Shown: positions 45,954 through 53,962 of the stretch, in pieces
Layout of the letters: every line of letters begins with the position of its first letter
Position numbering within the stretch: position 1 is the stretch's first letter
From: Burkholderia sp. MS389
GTDB taxonomy: Bacteria > Pseudomonadota > Gammaproteobacteria > Burkholderiales > Burkholderiaceae
Assembly: GCF_016899425.1 (NCBI RefSeq)
Contig: NZ_CP045995.1
Span: forward strand, 2,604,001-2,668,000
Direction: 5' to 3'
DNA length: 64,000 nt
Notes under the pieces: generated by a model
Seen by the model: only the letters and a program-made list of their open reading frames with translations
Database searches by the model: none
What the model was told of the DNA's origin: nothing
Made by a program: the position numbers and the translations under genes

Positions 45954-46844
45954 ATGGAATTGCGCCAGCTCCGTTACTTCATCGCCGTCGCCGAGGAAAT
46001 GAACATCACGCGGGCCGCGGAGCGCCTGCACATGACGCAGCCGCCGCTGAGCCGCCAGCTCCAGGCGATCGAGGAAGAGATCGGATTGCCGCTGTTCGAG
46101 CGCGGCGCGCGGCCGCTGAAACTGACCGATGCCGGGCGCGTGTTCTATGCGCAGGCGAAACGTCTGGTCGACCAGGCCGACGAACTGGGGCCGCTGACGC
46201 GGCGGCTCGCGCAGTCGTCGGAGCGGATCGTGATCGGCTTCGTGCCGTCGGCGCTGTACGGCGCGCTGCCGGACGTGATCCGTGCGTTTCGCGAGGCGCA
46301 GCCGGACGTCGAGCTGTCGCTGATCGAAATGTTCACGCTCGAACAGCTCGGCGCGCTGAAGGGCGGGCGGATCGACGTGGGGTTCGGCCGCCTGCGCTTC
46401 GACGACGACCAACTGGTGCGCGAGGCGCTGATCGAGGAAAAGCTGATCGCGGCGCTGCCGGTCGGGCATCGGCTCGCCGATCCGGCCCGGCCGCTGACGC
46501 TCGCGGATCTCGCGAACGAGACGATGATCGTCTACCCGAGCACGCCGCGGCCGAGCTTCGCCGATCAGCAGTTGTCGGCGTTGCGCGACGGCGCGGTCGT
46601 GCCGGCGGCCGTGCACGAGGTGCGCGAGCTGCAGACGGCGCTCGGGCTCGTCGCCGCGCAGGTGGGCGTGTCGCTGGTACCGGAGAGCGTGGAGGGCGTG
46701 CGCGTGAAGGGCGTCGTCTATCGGCGCTTGCCGGAGCCGGGCGCGACGTCGCCGATCATCATGAGCCGCCGGCTGCATGGCGAAAGCGCGGCGACGGCCG
46801 CGTTCTGTGCGATCGCGCGGGAGATGATCGTGCCGGCGGCGTGA
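45954..46844 (+). CDS. catR: LysR-type regulator CatR
   Basis: 296 residues. The HTH is MELRQLRYFIAVAEEMNITRAAERLHMTQPPLSRQLQAIE, matching the CatR/BenM branch, and the effector domain starts RIVIGFVPSALYGALPDVIRAFRE. CatR/BenM proteins activate cat genes in response to cis,cis-muconate. ATG 45954 has a GAGG upstream. Divergent from catBAC, the classical layout; separated from andR (convergent) by 146 bases with nothing recognisable. Confidence 0.93.
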   Translation: MELRQLRYFIAVAEEMNITRAAERLHMTQPPLSRQLQAIEEEIGLPLFERGARPLKLTDAGRVFYAQAKRLVDQADELGPLTRRLAQSSERIVIGFVPSALYGALPDVIRAFREAQPDVELSLIEMFTLEQLGALKGGRIDVGFGRLRFDDDQLVREALIEEKLIAALPVGHRLADPARPLTLADLANETMIVYPSTPRPSFADQQLSALRDGAVVPAAVHEVRELQTALGLVAAQVGVSLVPESVEGVRVKGVVYRRLPEPGATSPIIMSRRLHGESAATAAFCAIAREMIVPAA

Positions 46845-46990
46845 CGTCATGAACTGCAACTAACGGTCGATCCCGGACGCGCAGCCGAATTCCGACAGGG
46901 CGGTGCGACGAGAGCCGTTCCGGCACGGTCAAAGCCGGCGAGTAAGCCGCCGCGTGGTGAGGGTGGTGCGCAAGCGCAGCGGGACGACCG

Positions 46991-47956
46991 TTACGCCTGA
47001 CGCTGCGCGTCGAGCGTCTCCGACGGCGACTCGCCGAACCTTTCCCGATATGCGATCGCGAACCGCCCGAGATGGGTAAACCCGCAATCGAGCGCGATAT
47101 CGGCGATCCGCCGGTCGGCTGCCGCGCCGCGCAGCAGTTCGCGCGCGTGCGCGAGCCGCGTCGCACGCAGGTATTGCATCGGGCTCATCCCGCGGAATTG
47201 CAGGAACGCGTCGCGCAGCGTCCGTTCGGGCACGTTGGCGGCCTGGACGATATCGGCAAGCTGCAGCGGCTGCGCATAGTGCGCATCGACGAATTCCTGC
47301 GCGCGCCGCACGAAGCCCGGCGCCGGGTCGCGGTGCGACGCCTGCAGCACGGACGGCGGATGGCCTTCGATCAGCAGGTCGATCAGCAGATGCTCGAGCT
47401 GCGACGCGACACGCGGGTTCGCGTTCGCGCGTTCGAGCAACTCGGGCGACCGCGCGACGAGCATCAGCTGCTGGCGCCACGCGGCGAGCGCGGCGTCGCT
47501 GACGTGCAGCACCGGGTCGAGCGTCGTGCGCGGGTCGCCGGTCAGCGCGCCGACGGTCGCCGCGTCGATGCGCAGCACGAACTGCTCGCAATCGGCCGAC
47601 AGCACCGCGTCGAAGCGTTCGCCGGGCGCGCACAGCACGCCGGTCTGCCCGTCGACGCCGAGCTGCCGCCCCATCGCGCGCACTTCGGCCTGGCCGGACA
47701 GGCAGAACATCAGCAGGTAATAGCCGTCGACGGCGTCGACCTGCACGCGCATCGCGTCGCCGAACGCGATCGTGCCGATCCCGAGCCCGCCCAGCCGGAC
47801 GAAATCCATGTGCGACGCGCCCCGTACGCGGCCGCTCGGCAGCAGCGCGTGCGGCTGCATCACGCGCGAGATCCGCTCGCGCGTCTCGTCGAGATCGCGG
47901 GATTCGAACAGCCGGTGCGCGCGCAGCGCGAGCGGCTCGAACGACGTTGGGGACAT
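46991..47956 (-). CDS. andR: AraC/XylS-type regulator of anthranilate dioxygenase (AndR)
   Basis: 321 residues. The N-terminal ligand-sensing part resembles the AraC_binding_2 type ([32 protein letters not shown]). The C-terminal HTH has [25 protein letters not shown] and [27 protein letters not shown]. In B. cepacia DBO1 the andAcAdAbAa genes are next to the AraC/XylS regulator AndR and are induced by anthranilate; the same divergent layout is seen here. A nested dyad at 48059-48093 is its likely site. Confidence 0.9.
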   Translation of the reverse strand: MSPTSFEPLALRAHRLFESRDLDETRERISRVMQPHALLPSGRVRGASHMDFVRLGGLGIGTIAFGDAMRVQVDAVDGYYLLMFCLSGQAEVRAMGRQLGVDGQTGVLCAPGERFDAVLSADCEQFVLRIDAATVGALTGDPRTTLDPVLHVSDAALAAWRQQLMLVARSPELLERANANPRVASQLEHLLIDLLIEGHPPSVLQASHRDPAPGFVRRAQEFVDAHYAQPLQLADIVQAANVPERTLRDAFLQFRGMSPMQYLRATRLAHARELLRGAAADRRIADIALDCGFTHLGRFAIAYRERFGESPSETLDAQRQA

Positions 47957-48058
47957 GGGCCTCAGCCTTGGTATGGACGACGCGCGCTTCGATCCGACGA
48001 ATGGGTCGCGATCGTGCGCCGGGTCGCGTGTGCCGTCATGCTAGCGCAGAAATCCGCC

Positions 48059-48093
48059 GAAAGTGGATATTGCGCCGCCGCAATCGCACTTTC
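48059..48093. promoter_or_regulatory. Nested inverted repeat upstream of andAc (probable AndR site)
   Basis: An outer pair, GAAAGTG and CACTTTC, encloses an inner pair, ATTGCG and CGCAAT, around the centre CCGC; the outer arms are 3 and 2 bases from the inner ones. The block ends 76 bases before the andAc start in the andR-andAc divergent region. AraC/XylS proteins more often bind direct repeats, so the near-perfect symmetry is notable. Confidence 0.5.
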
Positions 48094-48169
48094 CGGATAG
48101 ACGCCGAATATTAGCTTTTCAAAAATCGGCTCCATGCATTCAACGCAACGGATCGACAAGGAGTCCGAC

Positions 48170-49441
48170 ATGGAGCAGACAGAATCGCCCGTCGTTTTCG
48201 CCTCACGCGGCGACGCATCCGACGTGAGCTTCCCGCACGACGACGGCTCGCGCGTGCCGTACAAGGTGTTCAGCTCGCGGGCCGTCTACGATCGCGAGCA
48301 GGAACGCATCTTCCGCGGGCCGACGTGGAATTTCGTCGCGCTCGAAGCCGAAATCCCGAACGCCGGCGACTTCAAGAGCACGTTCGTCGGCGACACGCCG
48401 GTGGTCGTCACGCGCACCGAGGACGGCGCGCTGTCCGCGTGGGTGAACCGCTGCGCGCACCGCGGCGCGCAGGTGTGCCGCAAGTCGCGCGGCAACGCGA
48501 GCTCGCACACGTGCGTGTATCACCAGTGGAGCTTCGACAACCAGGGCAACCTGCTCGGCGTGCCGTTCCGGCGCGGCCAGAAGGGAATGACCGGGATGCC
48601 GGCCGATTTCGATCCGAAGCAGCACGGGCTGCGCAAGCTGCGCGTCGACAGCTATCGCGGGCTCGTGTTCGCGACTTTCAGCGATGAAGTCGCGCCGCTG
48701 CCCGAGTATCTGGGCGAGCAGATGCGTCCGTGGATCGACCGGATCTTCCACAAGCCGATCGAGTATCTCGGCTGCACGCGCCAGTATTCGAAGTCGAACT
48801 GGAAGCTGTACATGGAGAACGTGAAGGACCCGTATCACGCGAGCATGCTGCATCTGTTCCATACGACCTTCAACATCTTCCGCGTCGGGATGAAGGCGCG
48901 CTCGATTCCGGATGCGAATCACGGGCTGCACAGCATCATCACGGTGACGAAGACGGGCGACGATACGTCGGCCGCGTACAAGCAGCAGAACATTCGGTCG
49001 TTCGACGAGGGCTTCCATCTGGAGGACGAATCGATCCTCGATCTCGTGTCGGAATACGACGAGGACTGCACGAACCATATCCAGCCGATCTTCCCGCAGC
49101 TCGTGATCCAGCAGATCCACAACACGCTGGTCGCGCGGCAGATTTTGCCGAAGGGCCCCGACAACTTCGAGCTGATCTTCCACTTCTTCGGTTATGCGGA
49201 CGACACGCCCGAGCTGCGCGCGCTGCGCATCAAGCAGGCGAATCTCGTCGGGCCGGCCGGCTACATCTCGATGGAGGACACCGAAGCGACCGAGCTCGTG
49301 CAGCGCGGCACGGTGCGCGACGCCGATGCGACGTCGGTGATCGAGATGTCGCGCGGCAATCCGGACCAGCAGGACACGGTGATCACCGAGAGCCTGATCC
49401 GCAAGTTCTGGGTCGGCTACCAGAAGCTGATGGGCTATTGA
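48170..49441 (+). CDS. andAc: Anthranilate 1,2-dioxygenase large (alpha) subunit AndAc
   Basis: 423 residues of the ring-hydroxylating oxygenase alpha family. The Rieske site is CAHRGAQVC ... CVYHQW near residue 95-125. The mononuclear Fe site has the usual D-x2-H-x4-H pattern in KDPYHASMLH. With AndAd it converts anthranilate to catechol, releasing CO2 and ammonia. The start ATG 48170 is fixed by AAGGAG; a longer frame to 48134 is unneeded. First gene of the andAcAdAbAa operon, 15 bases before andAd. Confidence 0.95.
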   Translation: MEQTESPVVFASRGDASDVSFPHDDGSRVPYKVFSSRAVYDREQERIFRGPTWNFVALEAEIPNAGDFKSTFVGDTPVVVTRTEDGALSAWVNRCAHRGAQVCRKSRGNASSHTCVYHQWSFDNQGNLLGVPFRRGQKGMTGMPADFDPKQHGLRKLRVDSYRGLVFATFSDEVAPLPEYLGEQMRPWIDRIFHKPIEYLGCTRQYSKSNWKLYMENVKDPYHASMLHLFHTTFNIFRVGMKARSIPDANHGLHSIITVTKTGDDTSAAYKQQNIRSFDEGFHLEDESILDLVSEYDEDCTNHIQPIFPQLVIQQIHNTLVARQILPKGPDNFELIFHFFGYADDTPELRALRIKQANLVGPAGYISMEDTEATELVQRGTVRDADATSVIEMSRGNPDQQDTVITESLIRKFWVGYQKLMGY

Positions 49442-49455
49442 CGCGGGAGCAAAAA

Positions 49456-49932
49456 ATGACGGAAGACATGAAGACGTGGTTCGAGATTTACATGCTCCAG
49501 AACCGCTATATCGGGCACCTCGACAACGATCGGCTCGAACACTGGCCGGAGATGTTCACCGAGGACTGTACGTACGAAATCGTGCCGAAGGAGAACGCCG
49601 ATCTCGGGCTGCCGGTCGGGATCGTCCATTGCACGAACCAGCGGATGCTGCGCGACCGCGTGGTGTCGCTGCGGCACGCGAACATCTATGAAGAGCACAC
49701 GTACCGGCACATGACGTCGGGCCTGACGATCGTCGCCGAACGCGACGGCGAGTTCGATACCGAGAGCAACTACGTGGTCGTGCAGACGCGCAGCAACGGC
49801 GAGTCGAACGTGTACCAGGCCGGCAAGTACTACGACACGGTCGTGCGTACGCCGGACGGGCTGCGCTACAAGACCAAGCGCGTGATCTACGACACGTCGC
49901 GCGTGCAGACGCTGCTCGCGACGCCGATCTGA
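49456..49932 (+). CDS. andAd: Anthranilate 1,2-dioxygenase small (beta) subunit AndAd
   Basis: 158 residues of the SnoaL/NTF2-like beta subunit family: WFEIYMLQNRYIGHLDNDRLEHWPEMFTED, TYEIVPKEN, and RMLRDRVVSLRHANIYEEHTYRHM. It is structural, forming the alpha3beta3 hexamer. The start is ATG 49456 with GGGAG upstream; the large frame running in from 48730 is only overlap with andAc. 17 bases before andAb. Confidence 0.94.
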   Translation: MTEDMKTWFEIYMLQNRYIGHLDNDRLEHWPEMFTEDCTYEIVPKENADLGLPVGIVHCTNQRMLRDRVVSLRHANIYEEHTYRHMTSGLTIVAERDGEFDTESNYVVVQTRSNGESNVYQAGKYYDTVVRTPDGLRYKTKRVIYDTSRVQTLLATPI

Positions 49933-49949
49933 CGAAGCAAGGAATCGAC

Positions 49950-50276
49950 ATGATTGAAGCAACGCTGGCCGAGTGGCATCCGCTCGGCGCTTTCGACGAA
50001 TTCTCCGAAGACGAACCGGCGGCGCGCGTCGCCGGCCAGAAGCCGATCGCCGTGTTCCGGATCGGCGACGAACTGTTCGCGATGCACGACCTGTGTTCGC
50101 ATGGTCACGCGCGCTTGTCGGAAGGCTACGTAGAGGACGGCTGCGTCGAATGCCCGCTGCACCAGGGGCTCATCGACATTCGCACGGGCGCGCCGAAATG
50201 CGCGCCGATCACCGAACCGGTGCGGACCTATCCGATCCGGATCGTCGACGGGCAGGTGGAAGTCAATGTCGGCTGA
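49950..50276 (+). CDS. andAb: Anthranilate dioxygenase Rieske ferredoxin AndAb
   Basis: 108 residues, a typical small Rieske ferredoxin. The 2Fe-2S ligands are CSHGHARLSEG and CVECPLHQG (C-x-H and C-x2-H). It carries electrons from AndAa to AndAc. It overlaps the reductase gene by 11 bases. Confidence 0.95.
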   Translation: MIEATLAEWHPLGAFDEFSEDEPAARVAGQKPIAVFRIGDELFAMHDLCSHGHARLSEGYVEDGCVECPLHQGLIDIRTGAPKCAPITEPVRTYPIRIVDGQVEVNVG

Positions 50277-51486
50277 CCCGTTCGTGATCGTCGGCGCCGG
50301 CCACGCGGCGCGGCGTACGGCCGAAGCGCTGCGCGAACGCGATGCGGCGGCGCGTATCGTGATGATCGGCGCGGAGCGCGAGCTGCCGTACGACCGGCCG
50401 GCGTTGTCGAAGGATGCGCTGCTGACGGACGGCGGCGAACAGCGCGCGTTCATCCGCGATGCCGCGTGGTACGACGCGCAGCGCATCGAGTTGCGGCTCG
50501 GCACGCGCGTCGATGCGATCGAGCGCGATGCACGGCGCGTGCGGCTCGACGACGGTGTGTCGTTACCGTACGGCAAGCTCGTGCTCGCGACGGGTTCGCG
50601 CGTGCGCACGTTCGGCGGGGCGATCGACGAAGGTGTCGCCGTGCACTACGTCCGCACGGTCGACGATGCGCGTGCGTTGCGTGCGCAACTGGCGCCCGGG
50701 CGTCGCATGGCGGTGCTCGGCGGCGGCTTCATCGGCCTCGAAGTCGCGGCGGCGGCGCGTCAGCTCGGCTGCGACGTGACGGTGATCGACCCGGCCGCGC
50801 GCTTGCTGCAGCGCGCGTTGCCGGAAGTGGTCGGTGCTTATGCGCGTCGGTTGCATGACGCGCGTGGCGTGAACTTTCAGATGGCGACGCTGCCGCGTGC
50901 AATTCGTCGCGCGCCGGGCGGTGGCGCGATCGTCGAGACCGATCGCGGCGACGTGCCGGCCGACATCGTCGTGGTCGGCATCGGCGTGGTGCCCAACGTC
51001 GAGCTCGCGCAGGCGGCCGGGCTCGACGTCGATAACGGGATTCGCGTCGACGCGGGCTGCCGCACGGCCGATCCCGCGATCTTCGCGGCGGGCGAGGTGA
51101 CGATGCACTTCAATCTGCTGCTCGGGCGGCATGTGCGGATCGAATCGTGGCAGGTGGCCGAAAACCAGCCGGTCGTCGCGGCCGCGAACCTGCTCGGCGC
51201 CGACGAGCGCTATGCCGAGCTGCCGTGGCTGTGGTCCGATCAGTACGACTGCAACCTGCAGATGCTCGGGCTGTTCGGCAGCGAACGCACGATCGTCGTG
51301 CGCGGCGATCCGGCGAGCGGGCCGTTCACGGTGTTCGGGCTCGGCGACGACGGGAAGATCGTCGCGGTGGCCGCGGCGAACCTCGGGCGCGACATCGGCG
51401 CGTCGCGGCGGCTGATCGCCGCAGGCGCGGTGCCCGATCCGGTGAAACTGGCCGACCCGGCGGTCAATCTGAAGACGTTCATGTAG
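50266..51486 (+). CDS. andAa: Anthranilate dioxygenase ferredoxin reductase AndAa
   Basis: 406 residues, FAD/NAD pyridine nucleotide-disulphide oxidoreductase family. The FAD site is VIVGAGHAARRTAEALRE at the N-terminus. The NAD site is GGGFIGLEVAAAA near residue 150, and the second FAD motif is ADPAIFAAGEV. It takes electrons from NADH for the ferredoxin. The last gene of the operon; its stop codon lies inside the base of a long hairpin (51483-51536). Confidence 0.94.
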   Translation: MSADPFVIVGAGHAARRTAEALRERDAAARIVMIGAERELPYDRPALSKDALLTDGGEQRAFIRDAAWYDAQRIELRLGTRVDAIERDARRVRLDDGVSLPYGKLVLATGSRVRTFGGAIDEGVAVHYVRTVDDARALRAQLAPGRRMAVLGGGFIGLEVAAAARQLGCDVTVIDPAARLLQRALPEVVGAYARRLHDARGVNFQMATLPRAIRRAPGGGAIVETDRGDVPADIVVVGIGVVPNVELAQAAGLDVDNGIRVDAGCRTADPAIFAAGEVTMHFNLLLGRHVRIESWQVAENQPVVAAANLLGADERYAELPWLWSDQYDCNLQMLGLFGSERTIVVRGDPASGPFTVFGLGDDGKIVAVAAANLGRDIGASRRLIAAGAVPDPVKLADPAVNLKTFM

Positions 51487-51536
51487 CCGCGCGGCGCGGG
51501 CGGCACGCATGCATCGTGCACGCCCGCGCCGGCTAC
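51483..51536 (+). terminator. Long hairpin starting in the andAa stop codon
   Basis: GTAGCC pairs with GGCTAC, GGCGCGGGCG with CGCCCGCGCC and GCACG with CGTGC. The loop is CATGCAT, with a 4-base bulge on the left and one base on the right. That is about 21 bp of stem. The andAa stop (TAG) is within the outer stem. Only three T follow, so it may act as a terminator aided by Rho or as an mRNA 3' stabiliser. Confidence 0.6.
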
Positions 51537-51597
51537 GGGTTTGTCGGTGGCGGCGAAATCGGGGATATTAACGGCATCGCCGATCCGCCCGTCCTCC

Positions 51598-52884
51598 ATG
51601 ACGCCAGACAAAGCCCTCGAACTGAAACGCAGCAAGCGCCGCGCGCTATGGCTGCTGCTGGCCGCCGTCGCGGTGTTCGTCACGACCATCCTGCTGCCGC
51701 GCGGCCCGTGGGTCGACGGCTTCAAGGCGGTCGCCGAAGCCGCGATGGTCGGCGCGCTCGCCGACTGGTTCGCGGTCGTCGCGCTGTTTCGCCGCGTGCC
51801 GATCCCGTTCGTGTCGCGCCATACCGAGATCATCCCGAAGAACAAGGACAAGATCGCCGACAACCTCGCGGTGTTCGTGCGCGAGAAATTCCTCGGCCCC
51901 GACGCGCTCGCCGCGCAGATCCGCCAGCACGATCCCGCGCAGAAGCTCGGTGCATGGCTCGGCGAGCCGGCGAACACCGACGCGCTCGGCGGCTACGTGA
52001 CGAAGCTGATGAGCTTCGCGCTCGACATGACCGACGACGCGCGGATCCAGTCGTTCGTCCACGATGCGTTCCGCGCGGTGATCGACCGGGTCGACCTGTC
52101 GCAATCGGCCGGCGCGATCCTCGACACGCTGACGAAGGACGGCCGCCACCAGGCGCTGCTCGACGACGCGATCGAACAGGTGGTCGACGTGCTCGACAAG
52201 GAAGAAAACCGCGAGGTGATCGCGGGTTTCATCGTCGAATGGCTGAAGACGCAATATCCGAAGGTCGAGAAGATCATGCCGACGCAGTGGTTCGGCGAAA
52301 ACGGCGCGCGGATGCTCGCGAGCGCGGTGAGCCGCGTGCTCGAGGGCGTCGCGGCCGACCCCGAGCACGAGCTGCGGCAACGCTTCGACCGGACGGTCGT
52401 GCGGCTGACCGAGCGGCTGAAGCACGACCCCGCGTTCATCGAGAAGGGCGAGGAGATCAAGCGCTATATTCGCGACGGCGATGCGTTCAACGACTACGTG
52501 CGCGATTTGTGGGACCAGTTGCGCGCGTGGCTGAAGGCCGATCTCGCGCGCCCCGATTCGGCGCTGCACCGGCAGGCCGCGACGCTCGGCGGCTGGCTCG
52601 GCGCACGGCTCGCCGAGAGCCCGGCGCTGCGCGCGTCGCTGAACGAGCACGTCGAGAAGGCCGTGCACGAGATGGCGCCCGATTTCGCCGATTTCCTGAT
52701 GCGTCACATTCGCGACACGGTGCGCAACTGGGATGCGCGCGAGATGTCGCGACAGATCGAGCTGAACATCGGCAAGGACTTGCAATACATCCGCATCAAC
52801 GGCACGCTGGTCGGCGGGCTGATCGGGCTCGGGTTGTATCTGGTGTCGCTCGCGCCGCGCTGGGCGGCCGGGTGGCTGCACTGA
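51598..52884 (+). CDS. DUF445 inner-membrane protein (YjiN-like)
   Basis: 428 residues. One helix near residues 14-35 (ALWLLLAAVAVFVTTILL) and one at the C-terminus (GTLVGGLIGLGLYLVSLAP) enclose a long helical segment. The DUF445 hallmark follows helix 1: AEAAMVGALADWFAVVALFRRVPIPF. The function is not established for the family; E. coli YjiN is similar. ATG 51598 is used; a TTG at 51541 gives a longer but poorer start. Convergent with the antitoxin gene. Confidence 0.88.
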   Translation: MTPDKALELKRSKRRALWLLLAAVAVFVTTILLPRGPWVDGFKAVAEAAMVGALADWFAVVALFRRVPIPFVSRHTEIIPKNKDKIADNLAVFVREKFLGPDALAAQIRQHDPAQKLGAWLGEPANTDALGGYVTKLMSFALDMTDDARIQSFVHDAFRAVIDRVDLSQSAGAILDTLTKDGRHQALLDDAIEQVVDVLDKEENREVIAGFIVEWLKTQYPKVEKIMPTQWFGENGARMLASAVSRVLEGVAADPEHELRQRFDRTVVRLTERLKHDPAFIEKGEEIKRYIRDGDAFNDYVRDLWDQLRAWLKADLARPDSALHRQAATLGGWLGARLAESPALRASLNEHVEKAVHEMAPDFADFLMRHIRDTVRNWDAREMSRQIELNIGKDLQYIRINGTLVGGLIGLGLYLVSLAPRWAAGWLH

Positions 52885-52909
52885 CGCGGGCACGCGCGTT
52901 GCGCCCGCG
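52885..52909. terminator. Hairpin between the DUF445 gene and the toxin-antitoxin operon
   Basis: CGCGGGC and GCCCGCG form a 7-bp stem with an 11-base loop, between convergent genes. No T-run. Confidence 0.35.
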
Positions 52910-52937
52910 CCGCGATGCGCTGCGGTGCGTCGCCGGG

Positions 52938-53237
52938 TTACGCGGCCGCCTTCGCGCCGTGCAATTGCAGGCCGAGCGCCTTGATGACTTTCAGGATCGT
53001 GCCGAAGCTCGGATTGCCGTCGTGCGACAGCGCCTTGTACAGCCCTTCACGCGACAGGCCCGCATCGCGCGCGACTTGCGACATGCCGCGTGCGCGGGCG
53101 ATCACGCCGAGCGCATGCGCGATGAAGGCCGGATCGTCGCCGCCCTCCTGCAGGCACGCGTCGAAGTACTCGGCCATGTCGTCTTCGGTTTTCAGGTGTT
53201 CGGCCGAATCCCACGGCCGCGTGTTGATCTTGTCCAT
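52938..53237 (-). CDS. HI1420-type antitoxin (HTH addiction-module antidote)
   Basis: 99 residues. The segment MAEYFDACLQEGGDDPAFIAHALGVIARARGM is diagnostic for the HI1420-like antidote family, followed by the HTH SQVARDAGLSREGLYKALS. It neutralises the toxin encoded just upstream and represses the pair. The toxin gene comes first, with a 3-base gap, the order usual for this family (as in HigBA). Confidence 0.9.
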   Translation of the reverse strand: MDKINTRPWDSAEHLKTEDDMAEYFDACLQEGGDDPAFIAHALGVIARARGMSQVARDAGLSREGLYKALSHDGNPSFGTILKVIKALGLQLHGAKAAA

Positions 53238-53240
53238 CGT

Positions 53241-53579
53241 TCACTCCATGTCGAGGTGCGCGAGCATTGCGTGCGCGGCGCGTATGTCGGCCCGTTGCGT
53301 CGATTTATCGCCGCCGCAGAGCAGGATCACCCATATCGTTCCGCGCCTCGCGTAATAGATGCGATAGCCGGGGCCGTGGTCGATACGCATTTCGACGACG
53401 GGGGAGCCCGCGGATTTCCAGTCGCCCGGATTGCCCATCGACAGGCGGTCGATGCGCGCCTGGATGCGGCGCCGGGCAAGGCGATCGGGCAGGCCGGCAA
53501 ACCAGACGTCGAAGACGTCGGTGGTCCGGATGCTGTACGTAGGCGCACTGTAGGGCACGGATTGCAGGATGTCAACCAT
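53241..53579 (-). CDS. HI1419/RelE-ParE superfamily toxin (addiction-module killer protein)
   Basis: 112 residues. The family core is clear: VFDVWFAGLPDRLARRRIQARIDRLSMGNPGDWK, VVEMRIDHGPGYRIYYARRG and LLCGGDKSTQRADIRAAH. ParE/RelE-fold toxins cleave mRNA or inhibit gyrase; which applies here cannot be told. The start ATG 53579 gives about 15 more residues than the core needs, so an internal start is possible. Pairs with the antitoxin downstream. Confidence 0.88.
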   Translation of the reverse strand: MVDILQSVPYSAPTYSIRTTDVFDVWFAGLPDRLARRRIQARIDRLSMGNPGDWKSAGSPVVEMRIDHGPGYRIYYARRGTIWVILLCGGDKSTQRADIRAAHAMLAHLDME

Positions 53580-53962
53580 GGTTCACATGTTCGATGAATG
53601 GAATCGGTTGCGCCTACCGTAGCGCCGCGCGCGTCGTTTGAGGTCGAATTGGCCGTCAGGCCGATCCCGTCGCGAGGCCGCAGCCGGCCATCCGGTCGAA
53701 GCCGGAATTCCGCGAATCCGTCTACAATCAAAAGCGTCTTTGCCGCCCGTGCGCGCCCGCCGCGTGCGGGCGAGTCCGTTCGTCCTCCGGCATCCGGAGG
53801 CGCCGCCGCGCGTCACGCATCGACCATCGAGCATCGTGTGTTGCGCGGCGAGCAGTGCCGTGGTTTGTGTCCAGTAGGTAAGGCGTCCGCGTGCCGTAGG
53901 CCGGCGCGCGTCCTGAACGCCGCGTGTCCGTAGGCCGGGCAGGCGGCATAACCGAGAGTCCC
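53580..53962. promoter_or_regulatory. 383-base divergent region between the toxin gene and the ThDP enzyme
   Basis: No credible gene. Near the right end the 11-mer CCGTAGGCCGG occurs twice (53894-53904 and 53928-53938), 34 bases apart, just upstream of the acetolactate-synthase-like start. It could be a pair of operator half-sites. GAGAG precedes ATG 53963. The left part should hold the toxin-antitoxin promoter. Confidence 0.4.

Noticed and set aside
43794-46859. 1021-codon minus-strand frame covering catA, catB antisense and catR antisense
   Set aside because: Only its last 300 codons are a gene (catA). The upstream part is a shadow of catB in another frame and of catR on the other strand.
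53598-53933. Small plus-strand gene between the toxin and the ThDP enzyme
   Set aside because: The frame is Arg/Pro/Ala-rich without a ribosome site or resemblance to anything; treated as intergenic.
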